Below are positions 24,376 through 31,950 of a stretch of 64,000 bases of DNA, piece by piece (the first letter of the stretch is position 1; each line of letters starts with the position of its first letter). The stretch lies in NCBI RefSeq assembly GCF_019443745.1, contig NZ_CP050948.1:3290001-3354000 (forward strand), written 5' to 3'. Position numbers and translations under genes: made by a program. Under the pieces are notes generated by a model, which was not told the DNA's origin, searched no databases, and saw only the letters and a list, made by a program, of their open reading frames with translations. The stretch comes from Iamia sp. SCSIO 61187 (GTDB taxonomy: Bacteria > Actinomycetota > Acidimicrobiia > Acidimicrobiales > Iamiaceae).

Positions 24376-25041
24376 TCACGGTCGGCCGCCGGGCAAGGTG
24401 GCGATCTCGGCCACCGCCTCGACGATGGGCGTCGGGCCGCCCACGACCTCGACCGTGTGGCCGATGCTGCCCGGGTCGGCCAGGACGTCGGCCACCACGG
24501 CGGCGACGTCGGCGCGCGGGATCCGGCCGGGCGGGACGTGGCGCCCGATGGTGATGTGGCCCGTCCCCTCGTCGTCGGTCAGCCCGCCGGGGCGGACGAC
24601 GGTGACCTGCAGGTCCGACGCCAGGGCGATCCGGTCGGCCTCGGCCTTGGCCCGCAGGTAGACGGAGAAGACCTCGTCATCGTCGGGCGGGTCGTCGGTG
24701 CCCATGGCGCTCACCACCACCAGGCGGGGGACGCCGGCCCGCTCGGCCGCCGTCACCGTGCGGGTCACCCCGTCGCGGTCGACGGTGTGCTTGCGGGCGG
24801 CCCCGCTCCCGGGGCCGGCGCCGGCGGCGAACACCACGGCGTCGGCGCCGGCGAGGGCCCCGTCGAGGTCCTGGCCCAGGTCCTCGAGGTCGCACAGCAC
24901 CGCCTCGGCCCCGTCGCCCTCGACGTCGGCGACGTGGTCGGGGTTGCGGACGAGGGCGCGGACCTGGTGCCCCCGGGCGACGAGCAGGCGGGTGAGGTGC
25001 CGGGCGACCTGCCCGTGGCCTCCGACGATGGCGACGATCAT
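24376..25041 (-). CDS. NAD(P)-binding NmrA/SDR-like protein
   Basis: A 221-residue Rossmann protein of the atypical short-chain dehydrogenase group. N-terminal MIVAIVGGHGQVARHLTRLL has a GGxGxxxR-type glycine loop. RALVRNPDH follows strand 2 (Arg suggesting NADP), then DAVVFAAGAG and RLVVVSAMGT. The usual catalytic Tyr-Lys is only loosely represented (VYLRAKAEAD). Such proteins sense the redox state or reduce sugars and flavins. Start ATG 25041 is 6 nt after TACGGT on the minus strand. A palindromic element and 370 bp separate it from the divergent aminotransferase gene. Confidence 0.78.
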   Translation of the reverse strand: MIVAIVGGHGQVARHLTRLLVARGHQVRALVRNPDHVADVEGDGAEAVLCDLEDLGQDLDGALAGADAVVFAAGAGPGSGAARKHTVDRDGVTRTVTAAERAGVPRLVVVSAMGTDDPPDDDEVFSVYLRAKAEADRIALASDLQVTVVRPGGLTDDEGTGHITIGRHVPPGRIPRADVAAVVADVLADPGSIGHTVEVVGGPTPIVEAVAEIATLPGGRP

Positions 25042-25129
25042 CTCCCCACCGTAGGACCGCGCCCGCCGGTCCGCGCCGAGCGCCAGCGGCTAGGTGTGGC
25101 CACGAAGCCGGCTGGTGCGGTCACGCTCC

Positions 25130-25289
25130 TCGGAACGACCTCCGTCGCATTCCTCGGTTCTGTTCGCGCCAGGCGTCACGACTGGCCGACAGCGGTGACA
25201 GAACGGCGATGGCCGCCTCGACCGCCGTTCTGTTCGCGCCAGGCGACATCGGTGTCCGGTAGCGGTGACAGAACGGTGCCGGCGGCCAC
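25130..25289. repeat. Paired palindromic element D (second copy of element C)
   Basis: Units at 25157-25204 and 25227-25274 are bounded by GTTCTG...CAGAAC, 22 nt apart, and align along about 158 bp with 13973-14130. Unlike the other copies it lies between divergent genes (25041 and 25414), so termination is not its only possible role. The rest of the 370-bp gap shows only the promoter TAGGGT at 25400-25405. Confidence 0.85.
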
Positions 25290-25413
25290 GTCCGGGGTCG
25301 TGATCGGATCCGCACCCACCGCCAAGCTGATCGGCCACCGCAACCAGCACCACCGACCCATCCGCTGAGCCTCCAGGCACCTCGTGGTCCGACGATCGGT
25401 AGGGTCCCGCGCC

Positions 25414-26580
25414 GTGGACGGGATCGACCTCTTCCTCGACGAGGTGGCCACCGCCCGGCACCGCGACATCCAGTTCACCCCGCACACCGACCGGCTCGAC
25501 CTGACCTGGGGTCACCCGGACCCGACCCTTCTCCCCGTCGACGAGCTGCGAACCGCCACCGATGCCGTCCTCTCCGATCGCGGCTGGCGAGCGCTGTCCT
25601 ACGGCACCTCCGAGGGCTCGGGCCGGCTGCGCCACGCCCTCGCCGAGCGGCTCGCCGTGCACGCCCCCACGACCAGCGACGACCTGATCGTCACCTACGG
25701 CAGCTCCCACGCCCTCGACCTCGTGCTGGCCCAGACGGGGTACGAGGACGACGTGGTGCTGGTCGAGCAGCCCACCTACTTCCTCGCCCTCGAGATCATC
25801 GCCGAGCGACGGATGCGGGCCGTCGGCCTCCCTGCCCGCACCCCAGCCGCCGACTCTCTCGCCGACACGGTCGGCCGGGTCCGGGCCGGCGACCCGCACC
25901 GCCGGATCTACCTGTACCTGAGCCCGACCCACGGCAACCCGACCGGTCGGACGATGCCCGAGGACGAGAGGCGCACGCTGGTGGAGGTGGCCCGGGACAA
26001 CGAGGTCACCATCATCGAGGACGACGTCTACGGCGAGCTGGGCGACGAGCCCGTCACCCCGCTGTGGGCGCTCGACCCCGAGCGGGTGATCCGGCTGGGC
26101 TCGTTCTCCAAGACGATCGCCCCCGGGCTGCGCCTGGGGTTCGTCCGCGTGGTGGCCGACGCCGCCGAGATGGCGACCAACGCGGTGCTCCACTCCGGCG
26201 GCGGTGCGAACCCTCTGGTCGCCGGGATCGTCGCCGAGCTGATCGAGTCCGGGGCCTACGACCGGATCGTCGGCCGACTGGGACGGACCTACCGGGAGCG
26301 GATGGCGGTGCTGCTGGGCCGGATCGACGACGCCCACCTCCCGGCCGGACGACCGACCGCCGGCTACTTCGCCTGGATCAAGGCGACCGAGGGAGACCTG
26401 GTGGCCGCCGCCGCCGAGGTCGGCGTGGCCCTCGCCGCCCCCGGGCTCTTCTGCGTCGATCCGGTGGGACCGACTGCGGCTCGGGCCTCGTGCAGCCTGC
26501 TCGGGCCAGCCGACCTGGCCGAGGCGTCGGCGCGGTTGGCGGGGGTGCTGGGTTCGGGGGGTCCCGGGGACCGGCCGTAG
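25414..26580 (+). CDS. PLP-dependent aminotransferase (class I/II, MocR-like fold)
   Basis: A 388-residue fold-type I aminotransferase resembling the 2-aminoadipate/LysN and MocR aminotransferase group, without a GntR DNA-binding domain. It shows LTWGHPDPTLLPVDEL, LSYGTSEGSGRLRHALAERL, YLSPTHGNPTGRTM, IIEDDVYGEL and the PLP lysine in GSFSKTIAPGLRLGF. It transfers amino groups between an amino acid and a 2-oxo acid; the substrate is not predictable. GTG 25414 is 8 nt after TAGGGT. Its TAG stop doubles as the start of the next -10 box (TAGGCT 26578-26583). Confidence 0.85.
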   Translation: MDGIDLFLDEVATARHRDIQFTPHTDRLDLTWGHPDPTLLPVDELRTATDAVLSDRGWRALSYGTSEGSGRLRHALAERLAVHAPTTSDDLIVTYGSSHALDLVLAQTGYEDDVVLVEQPTYFLALEIIAERRMRAVGLPARTPAADSLADTVGRVRAGDPHRRIYLYLSPTHGNPTGRTMPEDERRTLVEVARDNEVTIIEDDVYGELGDEPVTPLWALDPERVIRLGSFSKTIAPGLRLGFVRVVADAAEMATNAVLHSGGGANPLVAGIVAELIESGAYDRIVGRLGRTYRERMAVLLGRIDDAHLPAGRPTAGYFAWIKATEGDLVAAAAEVGVALAAPGLFCVDPVGPTAARASCSLLGPADLAEASARLAGVLGSGGPGDRP

Positions 26581-26590
26581 GCTCGGGGCC

Positions 26591-26629
26591 ATGCTGCACC
26601 TGGTCCCCGTCGCGCCCCTCGCCGCATGA
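26591..26629 (+). CDS. Leaderless 12-residue uORF coupled to glpD
   Basis: ATG 26591 lies 7 nt after the -10 box TAGGCT (26578-26583), so it would be the first codon of the mRNA. It encodes MLHLVPVAPLAA and its TGA overlaps the glpD ATG (ATGA, 26626-26629). The arrangement predicts translation of glpD by re-initiation. There is no Shine-Dalgarno sequence ahead of glpD. The peptide has no run of one amino acid that would indicate attenuation. Confidence 0.6.
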   Translation: MLHLVPVAPLAA

Positions 26630-28341
26630 TCGGGCCGGGCTGGTTCGACCGGGCCGAGGCCCTGCGCCGCATGGAGGCCGACGGCGTCGACGTCCTGGTC
26701 GTCGGCGGCGGCGTGACCGGCGCCGGCTGCGCCCTCGACGCCGCGTCGCGGGGTCTGCGGGTCGGGCTCGTCGAGCGGGACGACTTCGCCTCGGGCACGT
26801 CGTCGAAGTCCTCCAAGCTCGTCCACGGGGGGCTCCGGTACCTCCAGCAGGGCGAGGTCCGCCTGGTGTACGAGGCCCTCCGGGAGCGCCAGCGCCTGCT
26901 GCGCAACGCCCCCCACCTGGTGAAGGTCCTCCCGTTCCTCATCCCCATGTTCACCGGCAAGGGCGGGGTCCTGAACCCCAAGCTCTCCCGCGCCCTGGGC
27001 TCGGCCATGTGGATGTACGACCTCACCGGCGGGTGGCGGGTCGGCAAGATCCACGAGCGCATCAGCGCCGAGGAGGCCCAGGCCCACATGCCGACGCTGC
27101 GGGCCGACCGGCTGGCGGCGTCGTACCTCTACTACGACGCCCAGGCCGACGACGCCCGGCTCACCCTCACCCTGGCCCGGACCGCGGCGATCGACCACGG
27201 CGCCGCCGTCGCCAACGGCACCCGCCTGGTGGGCCTGGAGAAGGACCCGGAGGGTCGGGTCGTCGCCGCCCGGGTCGAGGCCGACGGCCGGGAGCTGACG
27301 ATCCGCTGCCGGGCCGTGGTCAACGCCGGCGGTGTGTGGGCCGACGACGTGCGGGCGCTCGACGAGGGCCGGCACCCGGACTCGATCCGCCCGGCCAAGG
27401 GCGTGCACATCACCGTCCCGTGGGCGCTGGTGCAGAACGACATCGCCGCCGTCGTCCCCGTGCCGGGCGACAAGCGCTCGGTGTTCGTGGTGCCGTGGGG
27501 CGACGTCACCTACATCGGCACCACCGACACCGACTACGAGGGCCCGGTCGACGACCCGCAGTGCACCGCCGAGGACATCGGCTACCTGCTCAAGGCCATC
27601 AACGGCGCCACCGGCGGGTCGATCACCGAGGACGACGTGGTCGGCACGTGGGCCGGTCTCCGCCCCCTCGTGAAGTCGGCCACGTCGGGCCGGACGGCCG
27701 ACCTGTCCCGCCACCACAAGGTGGTCCCGTCGGCCTCCGGGGTGGTGTCGATCACCGGCGGAAAGCTGACGACGTACCGCGAGATGGCGGCCGACACCAT
27801 CGACGCCGTCGTCGAGGGGCTGGGCGACGCCGTGCCCCACCGGGCCCGGCGCAGCCGCACGGCCAAGCTGCGCCTCCGGGGCGCCGAGGGCTTCGAGGCC
27901 GTGTCCGTCGGCGCCGACGAGCGCACCCGCCACCTGGCCGAGCGCTACGGCGGCGAGGCCCGCACGATCCTGGCCCTGATCGAGCGCGACCCGGCGCTGG
28001 GCGAGCCGCTCGTCGAGGGGCTCCCCTACGTGCGGGCCGAGGCCGTGTACGCCGCCCGCCACGAGATGGCCCGCACCGTCGACGACGTCCTCAGCCGCCG
28101 CACCCGGGCCCGGCTGCTGGCCCGCGACGCGTCCGACGCCGCCGCCGACGACGTGGGCCGGCTCATCGCCCCCGAGCTGGGGCTGTCCGACGACGAGGTC
28201 GCGGCCCAGGTCGCGGCCTACCGGGCCGACCTGGCCCACGAGCGGGCGGCCAACGCCGCCCACGGCGACGGCCTGGTCGCGTCGGACCCGGTGCCGGAGG
28301 TCGACTCCCCCCGGCTCACGGAGCAGACCCGGCTCGCCTGA
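26626..28341 (+). CDS. glpD: Glycerol-3-phosphate dehydrogenase (FAD)
   Basis: A 571-residue membrane-associated flavoprotein that oxidises sn-glycerol 3-phosphate to dihydroxyacetone phosphate and passes electrons to quinone. The FAD-binding loop is DVLVVGGGVTGAGCALDAASRG, then GTSSKSSKLVHGGLRYLQQGE (family signature), RPAKGVHITVPW, VFVVPWGDVTYIGTTDTDYEG and SITGGKLTTYREMA. A C-terminal helical domain of about 130 residues completes the usual length. It is followed by an AGPS-like flavoprotein, a membrane protein and an FGGY kinase, an apparent glycerol/ether-lipid cluster. Confidence 0.93.
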   Translation: MIGPGWFDRAEALRRMEADGVDVLVVGGGVTGAGCALDAASRGLRVGLVERDDFASGTSSKSSKLVHGGLRYLQQGEVRLVYEALRERQRLLRNAPHLVKVLPFLIPMFTGKGGVLNPKLSRALGSAMWMYDLTGGWRVGKIHERISAEEAQAHMPTLRADRLAASYLYYDAQADDARLTLTLARTAAIDHGAAVANGTRLVGLEKDPEGRVVAARVEADGRELTIRCRAVVNAGGVWADDVRALDEGRHPDSIRPAKGVHITVPWALVQNDIAAVVPVPGDKRSVFVVPWGDVTYIGTTDTDYEGPVDDPQCTAEDIGYLLKAINGATGGSITEDDVVGTWAGLRPLVKSATSGRTADLSRHHKVVPSASGVVSITGGKLTTYREMAADTIDAVVEGLGDAVPHRARRSRTAKLRLRGAEGFEAVSVGADERTRHLAERYGGEARTILALIERDPALGEPLVEGLPYVRAEAVYAARHEMARTVDDVLSRRTRARLLARDASDAAADDVGRLIAPELGLSDDEVAAQVAAYRADLAHERAANAAHGDGLVASDPVPEVDSPRLTEQTRLA

Positions 28342-28440
28342 CGCCCGGATCGAGCCCGATCCGGTCCCCGCGCCACCGACGGGAGGTCTTCTCCGGCCAG
28401 CGACGCAGGAGCGCGAGGGGCATCGCTAGGGTCCGGCCCC

Positions 28441-29958
28441 GTGACGGACCTCCGCCCCGGACCGGGAACCCCGACGCCCCCGATCGCCCTGGCCGGGGAC
28501 CCGGCCGCGGCGACGGCCCGGTTGGGGGGCGCGGTCGAGGTCGACGACGCCTTCGTGGCCCGGCTGGCCGACGTGTGCGCCGAGGTCACCACCGACGCCG
28601 CCGCCACCGCCGAGGCCAGCCGGGACTGGTGGCCCCTGGCGATGATCTGGGCGACCGAGAACCAGGTCCCGGCCCGGGCGGCGGTCGTCGCCCGCCCGAC
28701 GACCACCGACGAGGTCGCCGCCGTCGTCGCCGCCTGCCACGAGGCCCGGGTCCCGCTCACCACCGCCGGGGGGCGCAGCGGCGTGTGCGGCGCGTCGGTC
28801 CCGGTGTTCGGCGGTGTCGTGCTCGACACCACCGCGCTCAGCGGCATCCGCGACGTCGACGACGCCTCGCTGGTTGTCGACGTCGCCCCCGGCACCTTCG
28901 GCGACCGCTTCGAGGAGGAGCTCCAGGGCACCCACGGGCTGACCGTCGGGCACTGGCCCCAGTCGATGGCCCTGGCCACCGTCGGCGGCTGGGTCGCCTG
29001 CCGGGGGGCGGGCCAGTACTCGACCCGCTACGGGAAGATCGAGGACATCGTCCAGGGGCTCGACGTCGTCCTCGCCGACGGTCGCCGGATCACGACCGGC
29101 GGCCAGCCCCGCCAGGCCGCCGGGCCGGACCTGACCCAGCTGTTCGTCGGCTCCGAGGGGACCCTCGGCGTCATCACCGGGGTCCGCCTCACCGCCCACC
29201 CCGTGCCGACGCACGTGGCCAAGGCGGCCTACGGCTTCGCCTCCTTCGCCGAGGCCCTCGACGCCATGCGCCGCATCCTCCGCCGGGGCGCGACCCCCGC
29301 GGTCCTCCGCCTCTACGACGACGTCGAGTCGAACCGCAACCACGGCACCGAGGGCACCCACGACCTGCTGGTGCTCGACGAGGGCGAGCCCGGGCTGGTC
29401 GACGCGGGCATGGCCGTGGTGGCCGAGGAGTGCGCGGCGGCGGCCCCGATCGACGTGGGCCTGGTCGACCACTGGCTGGGCAAGCGCAACGACGTGGCCG
29501 CCCTCGAGGCCCTGATCAGCCGGGGCTACGTCGTCGACACCATGGAGGTGACCGGCACGTGGGCCGCCCTCCCGGGGATCTACACCGCCGCCACCGAGGC
29601 CATCCGGGGCGTCGAGGGCACGCTCGTGGCCTCCGCCCACCAGTCCCACAGCTACCTCGACGGCGGCTGCCTCTACTTCACCTTCGCCGCCAACCCCGGC
29701 GAGGGGGCCGACCTCGACACCCGCTCGGCCTACTACCGGGCCGCCTGGGACGCCGGCACCCGCGCCGTCCTCGCCGCCGGTGGGTCGCTCAGCCACCACC
29801 ACGGGGTGGGCCTCAACCGGGCCCGGTTCGTGCGCGACGCCCTCGGCCCGGCGTTCGAGGTGCTGGCCGCGACCAAGGCCGCCCTCGACCCCCACGGCAT
29901 CCTCAACCCGGGCAAGCTCGGCCTGCCCTCCCCCTTCGGCGAGCCGTCGTGGCCGTGA
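28441..29958 (+). CDS. FAD-binding oxidase, alkyl-DHAP synthase-like
   Basis: A 505-residue flavoprotein of the VAO/PCMH family. The FAD-binding N-domain has RPTTTDEVAAVVAACHEA, LTTAGGRSGVCGASVP, TVGGWVACRGAGQYSTRYGKIED and FVGSEGTLGVITGV. The C-terminal cap has GGCLYFTFAAN, then SHHHGVGLNRARFV and LDPHGILNPGKLG. The HHH loop and the Tyr of CLYF are features of alkyldihydroxyacetonephosphate synthase, which exchanges an acyl for an alkyl chain on DHAP in ether-lipid synthesis; D-lactate/glycolate-type oxidases are related alternatives. GTG 28441 is 8 nt after TAGGGT. Its stop overlaps the next start (GTGA). Confidence 0.8.
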   Translation: MTDLRPGPGTPTPPIALAGDPAAATARLGGAVEVDDAFVARLADVCAEVTTDAAATAEASRDWWPLAMIWATENQVPARAAVVARPTTTDEVAAVVAACHEARVPLTTAGGRSGVCGASVPVFGGVVLDTTALSGIRDVDDASLVVDVAPGTFGDRFEEELQGTHGLTVGHWPQSMALATVGGWVACRGAGQYSTRYGKIEDIVQGLDVVLADGRRITTGGQPRQAAGPDLTQLFVGSEGTLGVITGVRLTAHPVPTHVAKAAYGFASFAEALDAMRRILRRGATPAVLRLYDDVESNRNHGTEGTHDLLVLDEGEPGLVDAGMAVVAEECAAAAPIDVGLVDHWLGKRNDVAALEALISRGYVVDTMEVTGTWAALPGIYTAATEAIRGVEGTLVASAHQSHSYLDGGCLYFTFAANPGEGADLDTRSAYYRAAWDAGTRAVLAAGGSLSHHHGVGLNRARFVRDALGPAFEVLAATKAALDPHGILNPGKLGLPSPFGEPSWP

Positions 29959-30470
29959 CAGGAGGGCGAGGCGCCAGCCGAGGCCGACCAGACGGCACAG
30001 GAGGGCGAGGCGCCAGCCGAGGCCGACCAGACGGCACAGGAGGGCGAGGCCCCAGCCGAGGCCGACCAGACGGCACGATCGCCTGGTCGCTGGCGGGCAA
30101 GGGGGCCCTGAACGGGCTGGTGTTCGTGGGGCCGGCGGCGGTCGCCGGCCTGCTGCTCGCCGACGACGACGGGGACCTGGCCGGCGGGCCGGCGATCGCC
30201 ATCGCCGTGGTCCAGATCCTCGGGTTCTGCTTCGCGGGGTGGGTGGTGCGCCGTCTGGACATCACCGCCTCGGTCGCGTCCTGCGCCGCCGCCGGCGTCG
30301 GGTGCGCCCTCATCCTCCAGGCCGTGGGCATCGTCACCTCGCTGGTGCGGGGCGAGGACCTGAACCCCCTCACCTGGATCGCCACCGCCCTCGTCGCCGG
30401 CCTCGCCGGCAGCGCCGGGGGCCTCCTGGCCCGCACCGAGCGGGTCTCCACCCCCCGGAGGGACGCGTGA
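29955..30470 (+). CDS. Four-helix membrane protein with N-terminal 13-residue repeats
   Basis: A 171-residue integral membrane protein. After the GTG (overlapping the upstream stop as GTGA) come three copies of the 13-residue unit TGGRGASRGRPDG, then four predicted membrane helices (LNGLVFVGPAAVAGLLLA; AIAIAVVQILGFCFAGWVV; SVASCAAAGVGCALILQAVG; LTWIATALVAGLAGSAGG). The helical part resembles small TIGR04086-like membrane proteins, but no function is known. The repeats are encoded by an intrusive DNA repeat, so the true protein may start later or tolerate the extension. It ends GTGA with the kinase start. Confidence 0.65.
   Translation: MTGGRGASRGRPDGTGGRGASRGRPDGTGGRGPSRGRPDGTIAWSLAGKGALNGLVFVGPAAVAGLLLADDDGDLAGGPAIAIAVVQILGFCFAGWVVRRLDITASVASCAAAGVGCALILQAVGIVTSLVRGEDLNPLTWIATALVAGLAGSAGGLLARTERVSTPRRDA
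29958..30074 (+). repeat. Three in-frame 39-bp tandem repeats
   Basis: Copies at 29958-29996, 29997-30035 and 30036-30074 are identical except for one base in copy 3 (GCC to CCC, giving Ala to Pro). On the minus strand each contains the core CTCGGCTGGCGCCTCGCC that also occurs at 58844-58880 and, slightly changed, at 55767-55795 and 33008-33036. Confidence 0.9.
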
Positions 30471-31918
30471 CCGCGACCGGACGTCTGCTCGTCATCGACG
30501 TGGGCACCAGCAGCCTGCGGGCCGCCGTGGTCGATCGGACCTCGGCCGTGGGCCACGTCCACGCTCGGCCCCTGCTGCCCGACTCCCCCGCGCCCGGCCT
30601 GGTCGAGTTCGACGGTCCGGCGATGGCGGCCGCGGTGCTGGAGGTCGCCCGGGCCGCCCTGGCCCAGGGGGGCCCGGTCGACGCCGTGGGCATCGCCAAC
30701 CAGCGGGCGTCGACGCTGGTGTGGGACCGGGCCACGGGCGAGCCGGTGGCCCCGGGGCTGGGCTGGCAGGACCTGCGGACGATCGGCACCTGCCTGGGGC
30801 TGGCGGGCGAGGGCATCCGGATCGCCCCCAACCTGTCCGCCACCAAGGTCCACGACATCCTCGGCCGCGTCGACCCCGATCGCGACCGGGACCTGTGCGT
30901 CGGCACCGTCGACACGTGGATCGCCTGGACCCTGTCCGAGGGGGCCCTGCACGTCACCGACCCCACCAATGCCGCCCTGACCGGGCTCACGACCTTCGAC
31001 GCCTCGGACTGGAACGACGAGGTGCTGGACCGGCTGCGGATCCCCCGGTCGCTGCTGCCGACGGTCGTCGACTCGACGGGCGTGGTCGGAGCGGCCACCG
31101 CCCTCGACGGCGCCCCCCCGATCGCCGGGATCGCCGGCGACCAGCAGGCGTCGCTGGTCGGCCAGGGGTGCTTCGCCCCGGGCCAGGCCAAGGCCACCTT
31201 CGGCACCGGCGGGATGCTCGACGTGTGCGTCGAGCAGCGCCCCGACTTCCCCGCCCGCGGCCCGGCCGGGGGCTTCCCCATCGTGACGTGGGGCCGCGGC
31301 GGCGAGGTCCACTGGGGCGTGGAGGCGGCCATGCTCTCGGCCGGCACCAACGTCGAGTGGCTGCGCGACGACCTGGGCCTCATCGCCGACGCCGCCGAGT
31401 CCCACGCCGTGGCCCAGCGCTGCGACGACACCGAGGGGGTCTGGTACGTGCCCGCCCTCCTCGGCCTGGGCGCGCCGAAGTGGGACTACGGCGCCCGGGG
31501 CACGCTCCTCGGCATCAGCCGCGGGTCGGGCCGCCCCCAGATCGTGCGGGCCGTGCTCGAGGGCGTCGCCCACCGGGGCGCCGACCTGCTCGAGGCGGCC
31601 GAGGCCGACGGGGCCTGCGCCATCGCCACCCTCCGCATCGACGGCGGCATGAGCGACAACCCCACCTTCGTGCAGGCCCTGGCCGACGCCACCCAGCGCC
31701 CGATCGAGGTCTCCCCCGAGCGGGAGGCGACCACCCTCGGCGCCGCCCACCTGGCGGGTCTGGCCGTCGGGATCTGGAGCGACACCGACGAGCTGGCGGC
31801 GCTGTGGTCGCCGCGGGCGGCCGTCGAACCCGGTGCGCCGCTCGATCGCGAGCGCTGGGCCGAGGCCATCCGACGGGCCGAGCGGTGGCACCCGGACCTG
31901 TCGAGCCTCGACTTCTGA
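30467..31918 (+). CDS. glpK: FGGY-family kinase, glycerol kinase-like
   Basis: A 483-residue ATP-dependent polyol kinase. Signatures are LLVIDVGTSSLRAAVVD (ATP site), GIANQRASTLVWDRATG, GLGWQDLRT, GTVDTWIAW, IAGIAGDQQASLVGQG, FGTGGML, LGLGAPKWDYGARGTLLGISRG and IDGGMSDNPTFVQALAD. The overall similarity is to glycerol kinase, but by eye two of the E. coli glycerol contacts differ (NQRAS for NQRET, NLSATK for YFSATK), while the Arg, Trp and Asp of GDQQ are kept. It may therefore phosphorylate another polyol. GTG 30467 overlaps the previous stop. The glpD neighbourhood supports a glycerol-like pathway. Confidence 0.8.
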   Translation: MTATGRLLVIDVGTSSLRAAVVDRTSAVGHVHARPLLPDSPAPGLVEFDGPAMAAAVLEVARAALAQGGPVDAVGIANQRASTLVWDRATGEPVAPGLGWQDLRTIGTCLGLAGEGIRIAPNLSATKVHDILGRVDPDRDRDLCVGTVDTWIAWTLSEGALHVTDPTNAALTGLTTFDASDWNDEVLDRLRIPRSLLPTVVDSTGVVGAATALDGAPPIAGIAGDQQASLVGQGCFAPGQAKATFGTGGMLDVCVEQRPDFPARGPAGGFPIVTWGRGGEVHWGVEAAMLSAGTNVEWLRDDLGLIADAAESHAVAQRCDDTEGVWYVPALLGLGAPKWDYGARGTLLGISRGSGRPQIVRAVLEGVAHRGADLLEAAEADGACAIATLRIDGGMSDNPTFVQALADATQRPIEVSPEREATTLGAAHLAGLAVGIWSDTDELAALWSPRAAVEPGAPLDRERWAEAIRRAERWHPDLSSLDF

Positions 31919-31950
31919 CCACCGACGCCTCCGCACTAGAAAGGGCGATC

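Noticed and set aside
25090..28263. Long minus-strand open frame antisense to aminotransferase and glpD
   Set aside because: Composition is that of a high-GC shadow frame with no domain, while the plus-strand genes have full family motifs.
29958..30074. CRISPR array
   Set aside because: Units are directly tandem without spacers and in frame with a gene; no cas genes are seen.
26064..30470. Very long plus-strand open frame (about 1468 codons)
   Set aside because: It runs out of frame through the aminotransferase, glpD and AGPS-like genes with Arg/Pro/Gly-rich nonsense; only its last 171 codons (from 29955) are a real gene.
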